Both the position numbers and the translations under genes were made by a program. Below, piece by piece: positions 36,401-48,400 of a DNA stretch of 64,000 bases. The notes under the pieces were generated by a model. That model searched no databases. It was not told where the DNA came from and saw only the letters and a program-made list of their open reading frames with translations. This DNA is from Chamaecrista fasciculata. Taxonomy: Eukaryota; Streptophyta; Magnoliopsida; Fabales; Fabaceae. Each line of letters starts with the position of its first letter. Position 1 is the first letter of the stretch. The DNA lies in contig QANZ01045943.1 of the NCBI GenBank assembly GCA_003254925.1, forward strand, positions 81,046 through 145,045, in the 5' to 3' direction.

Positions 36401-39400
36401 TTCCTATTTGCATGTAAAAGATGATGGATAAATTTCTGATTTAAGGAACCAGACGATTTGGTTGCATATAAATAAAATTATTGGGCAGTGCTACTGAGAG
36501 GAGCTACCAAGGCTAGAGCTCTCATTGGAGGACTTCACATAAAATTATATAGATTTATATATATACACATATATGTACATATAGCATTTTCCAAAGTGAA
36601 ACCGTAAGTTATTACAAAAGAACATATATGATAATGTTATTCTGGTTTATTTTGTTTTCAGCGGCATAAAGATGGTCAACCAATTGCTTGCTGGAGTTCA
36701 TATAGCATCAGCTGCTGAGGCAATGGCATTTGGAGCCCGATTGGGCCTTAATACAAGAACGTTGTTCGATTTTATTACAAACAGTGAGGGAACATCATGG
36801 TATGTGCCAGTGTCTACCATAAAGCTATATCTCTCTCCACTCCCCCCTTTCCTTTGATCCAAAAATGAAAGATGCTTGCAGTTTATTTTCTATTGACTTT
36901 TTGTATGAGGAAAAATTTTAGATAGATAATCACTGACAGTCTTTTATTCAATTAAGGCCATTCTAATTTTTCAAAAAGACCAAAGTCTTATTTTGGTCCC
37001 TAATGTTTGTTCAAAGTTCTGTTTTGGTCCCTCAAGTTTTTTTCGTTCCGTTTTGGTCCCTCATGTTTGCTCAAGGTTTAGTTTTGGTCCCTCAAGTTTC
37101 TTTCGTTCCATTTTGGTTTCTCAAGTTTCCAAAAAGTTCCAATGTTAGTCCCAACAAAAATTGTTGAGAGATGAAAGTTAGTTTTTTTTTTCCTTTTGTT
37201 AACAGAAAAAGTGGATGGAAAAGAGACAAGGACTAACGGTGGAACTTTTTAGAAACACGAGGAACCAAAATAGGACTTTGGCCTATGAGAAATATGGTTT
37301 CATGAATTCTTTAGTTCACCTTTAGTTATATTAGAGTGGAATATATAAGTATATTTCTAATCTTGAATTGTTTGTTACCTTCCAGGATGTTTGAAAACCG
37401 TGTCCCACACATGCTAGACAATGATTACACACCTTATTCAGCACTTAATATCTTTGTGAAGGACCTGGTTAGAATGAATCTATCTTTGCACTATATTTAG
37501 CTGGAACTGCAAGTAGCATACTACAAGTTAATCATAATTCTGAAGTACTTGCACATTTTTTTTTTCATCTATAGGGTATTGTCATACGAGAATCATCTTC
37601 TCTGAAAGTTCCACTTCATTTATCATCCATGGCTCACCAACTGTTTTTGTCAGGTGCTTGTATATTACTTTTAGTTTACTGTACTGCCTTTTAAAGCCCC
37701 TTTTTCTTTCTTTCTTTTTAATCTCATCACCCTAATAAAAATTTTCCAGTAATTTTTCTTTGGTCAAAGTGTACTTTTGGTCCCATAATTTTTGCTCAGG
37801 TCTCAATTTGGTCCCATAACTTTTTTGTTGCACTTTTGGTCTCATATCTCATATCTTTTTTTCTTGCACTTTTAGTCCTATATCTTTGGGTCAAGTTCCA
37901 ATTTCGTCCCATATTTTTTTGTTGTTGTAGATTTGGTCATATATCTTTGGGCTAGTTGCATAATTGTTCTCATATCTTTGGGCCAAGTGCAGAAGTGGTC
38001 CCATATCTTTGCAAAAGGATCAACTAGCGGTTGATCCTTTTGCAAAGATATGAGACCAATTCCGCAACTGGGTCTAAAGATATGGAACCCAATTGCGAAT
38101 TTTTGCAAAGATACGGGAGCAAAAGTGCAACATAAAAAGACACAGGACCAAATTGGGATTTGAGCAAAAAATATTGGACCAAATTTTCAGTTTGACCTAT
38201 AATATTTGAGATATTATACATACATTCATATACACACATCTATACATGCACTTAAATGAATATACATGTAGTAATATATCATATACATTTATACTATTAC
38301 ATCAAGAATTTTATAAATTCTACAAGCTATCCAGAAAATAAATTTGAAAAACAAGAAAAAATTCCAATAATTCAAATACCTTAGTACCTTACATTTCAAA
38401 TTCCATGGACAAATAACCCAAAGCAAACACAACTTAAGGAAATCTTTATGGTTGAAATGAACGAAATCGTTTTGAGGAGATGAAAAAGAAAAAAGACCTC
38501 TCATGAAACAGAATGGACTTTTCTCCCGTTTTCTTTCTCAACCTTTATTTTTTTCTTAGAAAAATTTCTTTGTATTCCTCTGCATATTCTTCCTAACAAT
38601 GTTTATAATTAAATAATACTTAGTGAATGCATCAGCTTGTAATTGGTGCTGCAGGTTCTGCTGCTGGTTGGGGTCGGTTAGATGACGCTGGTGTGGTAAA
38701 GGTATGAACAAGTCACGTCACTCGAACTTGAAAGGGACCTCTATAACAGTGTTGTCAAGATCGCTAGTAAGATCGTAAGATCATACGATCTTAAGATCTC
38801 GTAGGCTATTTTCGTGTAAGATCATGCATAGGATCCTTTTTGGGTAAGATCGGTTCTGGATCGCTATCTTATACGTAAGATTGTTAAATCGCTAGTAAGA
38901 TCGTTTTCTCAAACAAAAAAAAAAATTAAGTCTAAAAGTGTATTTTTGAAGATACCCATCTTTTTTTTGGAGGTCCAAAATGCTACAATTTTTGAAGTTT
39001 AGATTGGCAATTGGTTATTCATATCTGTTTATGTTGGTTGTTATCTTGTTGGATACTTCGGTTCATGAAATTGTTTTGTTTGTTAGCTTAAGACTTAATT
39101 TACAATGAACTTCTTGATATCTTGATAGTTAATTATATGACAAGACTATAAATTTATGATGTTGGATAAGGATCTTAATATATGTTGTAGAATGAATTTA
39201 TGAACATTTATTTATATATCTATATATATTAATAATTTTATTTATATTATTTATATAATATTAAAAAAAATGCGTAGGATCTTACGATTATCGATCTGAT
39301 TTTATGACCCGATCTATCTTATGTCCCTTTCTATCTGCATTTGATATCTTGATTTCATAGCTATCTATTGTATTTTTACCTGTTAAGGCAGAATACATCC

Positions 39401-42400
39401 ATTATACTCAAATGGATTTTGTAACTAGTGAAAAATTGTCCCAATAATTTATAATGCTTTAATCACTACAGGAACACTATTATATAGTCTTCTAAATTGA
39501 TATCTCAAATTTCAATTGTCATCTTGACGTTATGTTAACTGGGATTTGATGAAACTTGAATTGTTTATGAAAATTTATCAGTAGGTAATGGGAATTTGGT
39601 TAGTAAATATGATATTAGTGAGGTTCATATTAAGAAATTTCGTATTTAGAGACATGTTAAGTGGGTTCTTAGGGTTTCATTAGTATATTGGGTATTCGGT
39701 TTTCCATTAATTGTGAAATATTGGTATTTGCATTCTTTATTAGCAGAGATGTTTAGTTGTCTCATTCAGTGAACTTGATCCCTGATCACTGGACTTCATA
39801 AGGGCTTTCTGATCTTTTTCCTAGGTTTATGAGACACTGACAGGTGTTGAAGTTGAAGGAAAACTTAAGGCACTTAAAAAAGAAGTTGCTTTGCAGTCTC
39901 TTCCTCCCGAGTGGCCACATGATCCCCTTCTTGATATACAAAAACTAAATGAAAGTAATTCAAAGATTTTGGTTGTTCTGGATGATGATCCGACGGGAAC
40001 ACAAACTGTACATGATATTGAAGTATTAACTGAATGGTAAGTGCATTTCTTTGTATTTCGTCACAAATAATTACTTGAAAGAGTAAAACCTAAGCTGTGG
40101 TAATTAGTACAATTATGTAGTGATCTTATCTTCTTTAATCATTTGCTGTGAGATTGGAACTAACAATTGACCATGTTCCTTTGCAGGAGTATTGAGTCAT
40201 TGATTGCGCAGTTTAGAAAAGGTCCAAAATGCTTTTTCATTTTGACAAACTCCAGGTCTCTGAGTTCAGAGAAGGTAAAATCTATAAAGATTTTTTATCT
40301 ATTTAAATGAAAGAAGATTCACCATCTGGTATATTTTTCGTATGATAAAGTAAGGCTTACTCAATAGCATCCCAGTATTAAGCGATTTAACATAAAACAA
40401 TATTTAGTTCTGTTGTTGTTCAGTAGGTTCCCGGTCTTGTTCCCCATTCAATGTTGTAGAGAATAAACTTTCCCATGCCCATTCCCGACAAGTATATTGG
40501 ACCTGCTTTGTTCCTCAAAATCATATAATTTTTTAAAATTTAATTTTAATAAATGAACAAATTATAATCTTAAATACTACATGAATTCTAAAAGTGGATA
40601 TCTATTAAATTTTATTAGCATATGTATTATGTATTACAATTACTAGTATAAACATACATACCAACATCCACAAAAACACAAACAATTGAGTAATTGAAGG
40701 CATTGTAGTAAACAACAACAATCAAAGCCCTTTGCCCACTAAGTGGGGTCGGCTATGTGGATCAGGTGATGCTAACATGTTTTGTCTTTGCACATTTTCA
40801 TAGTTAGGTTACTAATGAATAAATCTTACCGAATAGTTTTCTTTGATCTATCCCTTCCTCGAATTATATGAATATGAAACAACGAAATGAAGGCATTGTA
40901 TTAGAATATAATATAATGAATACTTGTGGGGAAGAAAATATGGTCCCATCCCTGTCTCTAGATTCTAACATGGGGGATATCTACTAGTGCAAACCCAAAA
41001 AGGAAGATCCCACGAACCTAAAATCTGTGAACGTGAGAATATCTGAAAAAATGATTTCTTATCTTCTTCATTGAAAGTACAAGAATATATATACATGCAC
41101 AACTATGAAGTCCTACTCCCAACTACCTAATTAATGTAATCTCTCAACTACTTTCATAATAATACTAACAATACTAACACTCCCCCTCAAGCTGGAGCGT
41201 ACAAATCATAAGCACCCAGCTTGTTACATAGATATTTAATTCTAGGGCCTCTAAGGGACTTAGTGAAGATATCTGCCAATTGGTCATTGGAATTGACAAA
41301 TCGAGTGACAAGACATCCAGATTGAATCTTCTCTCTAATAAAGTGACAATCAATCTCAATATGTTTGGTCCTCTCATGGAACACTGGATTTGAGGCGATG
41401 TACATAGCTGCTTGATTATCACATATCAATTCCATTTGGTTGATGTCCCCAAATTTCATCTCTTGAAGAAGTTGTTTTAACCATAAAAGTTCACAAGTTG
41501 CTAATGCCATAGCACGATACTCAGCTTCAGCACTAGATCTTGCAACTACGTTTTGTTTCTTGCTTTTCCAAGAGACTAGGTTACCACCAATGAAGACACA
41601 ATATCCAGATGTGGAACGCCTATCATCTGGTGAACCAGCCCAATCAGCATCCGTGAAGCCAATAATCTGATAGTTCCCTCTGTCTTCATATAACAATCCC
41701 TGACCTGGCGCTCCTTTGATGTACCGAAGAATTCGAACAAATGCATCCCAATGACTATCACAAGGTGATTGTAGGAACTGGCTGACTACACTCACAGCAA
41801 ATGATATATCTGGCTGAGTGATAGTAAGGTAGTTAAGTTTTCCCACAAGTCTTCGGTATCTTTCAGGATTGTCAATTAGCTCCCCCTGTCCCGGATAAAG
41901 CTTGACATTTGGATCCATCGGAGTATCAACTGGTTTGCAATTCATCATGCCTGTCTCTTCTAGTAAATCAAGGGCATACTTCCTTTGTGAAATAGCCACA
42001 CCAGTACTGGACTGAGCAACCTCGATTCCCAGAAAATATTTAAGCTTCCCCAAATCTTTAGTTTGGAAGTGAGCAGCCAGATGTTGCTTGAGTTGGGTAA
42101 TACCTACCTCATCATTACCCGTGATAACAATGTCATCCACATAGACAACTAGGTAAATGCACTTGCCTTTTGAGGTATGGCGAAAGAAAATCGAGTGATC
42201 AGCTTCACTACGAGTCATCCCAAAGTTTTGAATCACAGAACTAAACCGGCCGAACCAAGCTCTCGGCGATTGCTTGAGTCCATAAAGAGAACGACGAAGT
42301 CGACATACTTTCCCATACTCCCCCTGAGCAACAAAACCAGGTGGTTGCTCCATATAGACTTCCTCTTCCAACTCACCATGAAGGAAGGCATTCTTGATAT

Positions 42401-45400
42401 CAAGCTGATAAAGTGGCCAGTGACGAATGGCCGCCATGGATAAGAAGACACGAAGGAAGCAATTTTTGCAACAGGAGAGAATGTATCCCCATAGTCCAAG
42501 CCAAAGATTTGAGTATATCCTTTGGCCACCAACCGAGCCTTGAGTCTTTCAATCTGACTATCAGGACCAACTTTAACTGCATAGACCCATCTGCACCCAA
42601 CCGGAAATTTTCCAGGCGGAAGTGGAACCAAATCCCATGTATTATTAGAATGCAAAGCAGCCATCTCATCAAGCATGGCTTTTCGCCAACCCGGATGTGC
42701 AAGAGCTTCATCGGTAGTCTTAGGAATGGAAATAGAATCCAAAGAAGACACAAAAGCATAATATGGAGTAGATAATCGATGATAGCTCAAAAAATTATAA
42801 ACAGGGTGAGGATTACGAGTAGAACGAATACCTTTATGAATAGCAATTGGAGGACTAGCAGGTGGAGACTGGACCGGAGCAGCAGGTGAGTTAGACAAAG
42901 GTAGTGAGTCAGAAGGAGTCTCAACAGTCGCAGGACGAGGACGACGATGATATGTTTGAAAAGGAGGACTAGGTATGTCTTGTGTCGGTAAAGTAAGGAA
43001 AGGCACTGGAAGGGTTTCAGTCACAGAAGAACTTGAAGACATGGGAGACTCAAAGAACGGGGAGGACTCGAAAAAGGTCACATCTGGAGAGGTGAAACAG
43101 CGTCGAGTTGCAGGACAATAACAACGGTAGCCTTTTTGAAGTCGAGCATATCCAAGAAAGACACATTTGATAGACTTGGCGGCGAGTTTATCCTTTCCTG
43201 GGGTCAAATCATGGACAAAACATACACAACCAAAAACACGAGGAGGAAGATGATAAAGTGGGTCATTGGGAAACAACAAAGAATGAGGAATCTGATCATT
43301 TAGGACAGAAGATGGCATGCGATTAATCAAATAACATGCAGTAAGAACAGCATCGCTCCAAAAAGTAGTAGGGACATTATGATGAATGAGCAAAGTACGA
43401 GCTGTTTCAATAAGATGACGATTCTTACGCTCGGCTACCCCATTTTGTTGTGGGGTATAGGGACACGAGGTTTGATGTAAAATGCCTTGAGTGTTTAGAA
43501 ATTCCTTAAAGGATGTAGACAAATACTCTCTAGCATTATCAGAACGTAAGATAGAAACCGATGTATGAAACTGAGTTTTTATTTCAGCACAGAAATTATG
43601 GAAAATGTCAAATACCTCAGACCGATTTTTCATTAAATACAACCAAGTACAACGAGAATAATCGTCAATAAAAGTTACAAAATACCGAAAGCCAAAAATA
43701 GAAGACACTCGACTAGGACCCCAAACATCAGAGTGAACAAGTTGAAAAGGTGAATTTGCTCGACTATTACTACTAGGAAAGGAAGTACGAGTTTGTTTAC
43801 CTAACTGACACGACTCACATGGAAGAGAAGACAAGGTGGAAAGAGAGGCATCCATTTTGCGAAGTTTTGAAAGGCTTGGATGACCGAAACGGTTGTGGAG
43901 GAGAGATGGTGAACAACTGGATGTACACGCAACGGGAGAGGTAGAGGGTGAAAGATAGTACAAGCCTTCTGACTCACGTTCTATGCCAATGAACTTTCCC
44001 GTACTCCGATCCTGGATAGAAACGCAATCATTAGTGAAGGTAACAGAACACTTGTGAGAGTGAATTAATTTACTAACAGAGATAAGATTGAATGGAGATT
44101 CGGGGACATAAAGGACAGAGTCAACAAATATGGAAGGGAGAATTTGAGCTTGACCTATCCCTGTAGCTGCCGTTTTACAGCCATTTGCTAAAGTAACTAA
44201 GGGAAGGGAAGAGGAACTAGAAAGATTGGTAAACAAATGTTTATTACCAGAAATATGTTCCGAAGCACCTGAGTCAAGAATTCATGGTCCAATGTTAGGA
44301 GAACGAGCAAAACAAGTAGTAACATTACCAATTTGGGCAAAGGTGGCAGCCACTGATGAGTTTTTACTTTGTTGGTAATCATTCCCAACCAAAATGATAG
44401 ACTCTGACTTTTCACTCCTAGCCATGGATTGACTTGGATAATGATAAAGATGAGAGATATGCCATACGAACCCTAAGAATGGACAGAGAAGGCGCCGGCG
44501 ACCTGAACGACAGTGAGAACGCCGGAAAATGTCGTCGGAAAACTCCTCACGCGCCGGCAAGTGCAGAAAACGGGATTCTGGATGGTGGCGCGTGGCGGCG
44601 CGTGGCAGCGGCTTTGACGGCGGAGTCACTGGGGTTTGGACGGTCGGCGGCTTCCGAGCACAGTGGTCCGGCGCGTGTCCGGAGATAATGGCCGGAGATG
44701 ATTGGGTCTGAAAACCCTACCTAGGCGAGTGGAATACGCTTACGCGGGAGAAAGCCGAGATCTGAATAATCTTATTCAGAATGAGTCGAAAAAGAGATCT
44801 GATTTGGAGGAGTCACAAATGCAGATTTGGAAAGAAATTTGAACAAGGAATTGTTGAGTTGGAATGACACAACTCAATCAAAAATATTGAGGGGCACAAC
44901 CCAAATTTGAACGGGAGGCTCTGATACCATGTGAACGTGAGAATATCTGAGAAAATGATTTCTTATCTTCTTCATTGAAAGTACAAGAATATATATACAT
45001 GCACAACTATGAAGTCCTACTCCTAACTACCTAATTAATGTAATCTCTCAACTACTTTCATAATAATACTAACAACACTAACAAAATCAAATTGAAATAT
45101 TCAACCCTAAGAAAGCTAAACAAAGGTTTGATGATCATATTTCAACCTTTGAATTTGAACGAACAAAGACCCAAAGTGTTAGAGGATGCCACAAAGATGA
45201 TCAAGCCTTGAGAAGTCTATTAGTTCAGTGAAGAACCCTAGAGACAATCCACTCTCACAAAGTTGGATAATCCAAAACTCACAATATGAAATCTGAATTA
45301 CTAGAGTTAATGGGGTATTTATACTACAAGAGATAAGAAACCTTAATGGGTCATGAAAAACACAACCCAAACTAAAAAAATCTCTAATGGACTATTAAAC

Positions 45401-48400
45401 ATGAAGCCCAACTAATTTAAATAATAAAACTGATATAAATATCTTAAAACACTAATGAACTTCAAATGACTTAGCCCAAAACTATTGAAATTCGCAAAAC
45501 AATAAAACCCAAAATGCAAACAACATTTTAAGCCCAAAGTAAAGTGATGCACGCCTAAATGAGCTTCTACATGGGTAGTATTTGGTCCAAGCTCTTTAAA
45601 ATCAAGTATTTGAGCTCGAAACTTTCAGCTCACATTAAGAAAATAAGGTTTTCAACATTATTTGTTGGCCCAATTGCTAATTGCTTCTCCCAAGTCTCTT
45701 GCACCAGTCCAATCAAATCCTCCTTGATCTTCTTAGCTCGAGCTCTCATGATTGGTCCACTTGGAATTTGCAATAAGTCACTAGGCTGTTGTCTTGCACG
45801 ATTCCCTCCCTCCTCAAAAAGATTCATCCTTAAATATTCACCAACATCAAAAGTAGATAAATCAGCAACATTAAAAGTGGCACTAACATTATACTCACCC
45901 GGAAGATCAATCTTGAAGGAAATATCATTGATCTATTCAAGCACTTGAAATGGTCCATCGCTTCTCGGAGCCAATTTTGATTTCCTTTGAGAAAGAAACG
46001 TCTCTTTCCTCATATGTACCTACACCCAATCTCTAGGTTCAGAAAGAACACGCCTTCTTGCTTGTTGGCCTTGAATGCATACTGCTCATGTTTCTTCCCA
46101 ATTTGTTGTTTAACATGCTCATGAAGGTTCTTAACTATTTCAACCTTCCTTTTGCCATCGAGACTTTCTTTCTCATCAATAGGTAATGGTAACAAATCTA
46201 AAGGAGTTAGTGGATTAAAACCATACAGTACTTCAAAAGGAGAATAATTAGTAGATGAAAAATTCAATGAATGGCAAGCAATCCTCCCAATTTTTCAAAT
46301 TCTTTTTAATCACAACCCTAAGCAATTGAGATAAATTTCTATTAACATTGGGTAACTTGGAGGAGAGGGGTGTGTGAGGAGTATATAAATAGGGTGGGAT
46401 ATGGCTCTTCTAAAGTACCACAACTAACACCAACTCTTAAAGGTATAATGGGGTTTGGGTAGTTGCGTGTCATTTGTGAGAGAGGGATTATAATTTTTCC
46501 ATTCAAAACTTATATTGAGGAGCTTTGTAATTTTTGGACAAAAAATTACAAATAGAGAAGTTCTCCTAGTGGACCGTGCACTAGGTCTTGAGGCATCGAA
46601 CCATGTTAAATTTTTTGTTTTTCTTCCTCTTCCTTTATGTAGTAGCTTCCGTTGATAGTCTTATAAAATTCTTTGTATTCTCGGTGGTTGCAGTAGAGAC
46701 CGATCTTCCACATTAGAAAAGATTTTGTTACTGTCAATTAAAGAAGTCTTGTAGAGGGAGTGAGGCCCAACATATCATTAACATAATTTTGTTTATTAAA
46801 TTTATTTGATTCTTTATAATGTCAACTCTTTGTAGCTCTTCAATGTACATTTTGTCTTTGGCAGGCTAGAGAATTGATAAAAGATATTTGCCAAAATATA
46901 GATACAGCAGCAAAATCAGTTCAAAATACTGATTACACAGTAGTTTTGAGGGGTGATTCGACTTTGCGTGGTCATTTTCCTGATGTAAGAGTTCTGTTTT
47001 TAACTTGATATTTATCCCATAACAAATGCAGTTTAGTCATATGCTTCAATTTGCAGAGGGGCTTGATATTGTTTTCTGTTGGTACACAGGAAGCAGATGC
47101 TGTTGTTTCAGTTTTGGGTGAAATGGATGCATGGATCATTTGTCCCTTCTTCCTTCAAGGCGGCCGTTATACTATTGAAGATATACACTATGTTGCAGAT
47201 TCTGATACGTATGTCTTGCCATTTATTATCCAATTTTTAGAAATCGGATTGTACAAAGTTATAGGTCTGCTTACTTATTTTTTTCCCTTCTACAGGCTTG
47301 TTCCTTCAGGGGACACAGAGTTTGCCAAAGATGCTTCCTTTGGCTACAAATCTTCAAACCTCCGTGAGGTATCTTTTTGTTTTTCCTTTTTTAGCTGATT
47401 TATGTTAGTTTTCATTTGATATAGTTGATGAAACTCCATAAATATAGTGGGTGGAGGAGAAAACAGTTGGAAGGGTACCTGCAAGTAGTGTAGTGTCTAT
47501 CTCTATTCTACTTTTGAGGAAAGGGGGACCAGATGCTGTTTGTGAGACTCTATGCAAATTGCAGAAGGTACACATACCTTATAGTAAATGTAATATAGTT
47601 TAATCATGAATTATTTTAGCAATGGGATTGGGAATACCTCCTCGTGGTAACTTGCAATGAATTACTTGTTATTACTTACTCACTGTGCTTCCAATGAATC
47701 TGTCTGTTGTATGAAGCAGGGATCCACATGTATAGTTAATGCAGCTAGTGAAAGAGACATGGCTGTTTTTGCACTTGGAATGATAAAGGCAAAAATTCCT
47801 CCCCATTTATTGTGCCTGTCACATATTTTTCTACATAGCTAAACATTCTTGTTTCTCGTTTCATTAACAGGCAGAACTGATGGGGAGACGTTTCTTGTGT
47901 CGCACTGCTGCTAGTTTTGTTTCTGCTCACATTGGAATCATACCTAAGGCTCCAATACTGCCTAAGGATTTAGGGATTAGCAGAGAGCGGAATGGCGGTT
48001 TGATAGTTGTGGGTTCATATGTTCCTAAAACAACAAAGCAGGTTATGAAAGCATATTTTGGATATTAAGTTGAATATTCCAGTATGTTCATTTGCTCATT
48101 TTTACCCATGCTTGTAATCCACAGGTAGAAGAGCTTAAACTACAGTGTGGGAAATTCATAAAAAACATTGAGGTGATCCAGATCTTAAATTTGTGCGAAT
48201 ATATTCGTGTTAGATCTTCTCATGGAGAAAATGAGTCATCTAGTTATTTATTGGTTTGCTGCTATGACTTGTGAATTGTTAGTATATAAGAAGGCTTTCT
48301 TTCTAACAGGTATCAGTTGAAAAACTTGCCATGAGGTCTACTGAAGAGAGGGAGGAAGAAATCAGCAGAACAGCAGATTTAGCAGATATATATCTTAAGG

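Larger units (their letters stand above)
32689..38701 (+). other. Module 2 of the fusion protein: catalytic-looking dehydrogenase domain (residues 290-609)
   Basis: Exons: 32689-32883, 34273-34348, 34909-34989, 35064-35144, 35971-36047, 36131-36185, 36294-36342, 36662-36799, 37386-37467, 37575-37653, 38655-38701. Here the Rossmann motif [14 protein letters not shown] is complete, the substrate signature is DAPVSGG (443-449), and [10 protein letters not shown] carries the catalytic Lys (K497) and Asn (N500). This is the pattern of NAD(P)-dependent beta-hydroxyacid dehydrogenases such as LtnD, HIBADH and tartronate semialdehyde reductase. It likely oxidises or reduces a hydroxy acid of three to four carbons; the exact substrate cannot be read from sequence. 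The first exon joins the two modules through a linker of about 35 residues. Confidence 0.9.

Noticed and set aside
44434-44711. GC-rich plus-strand frames near the Copia start
   Set aside because: Shadows of the GC-rich leader of the minus-strand element.
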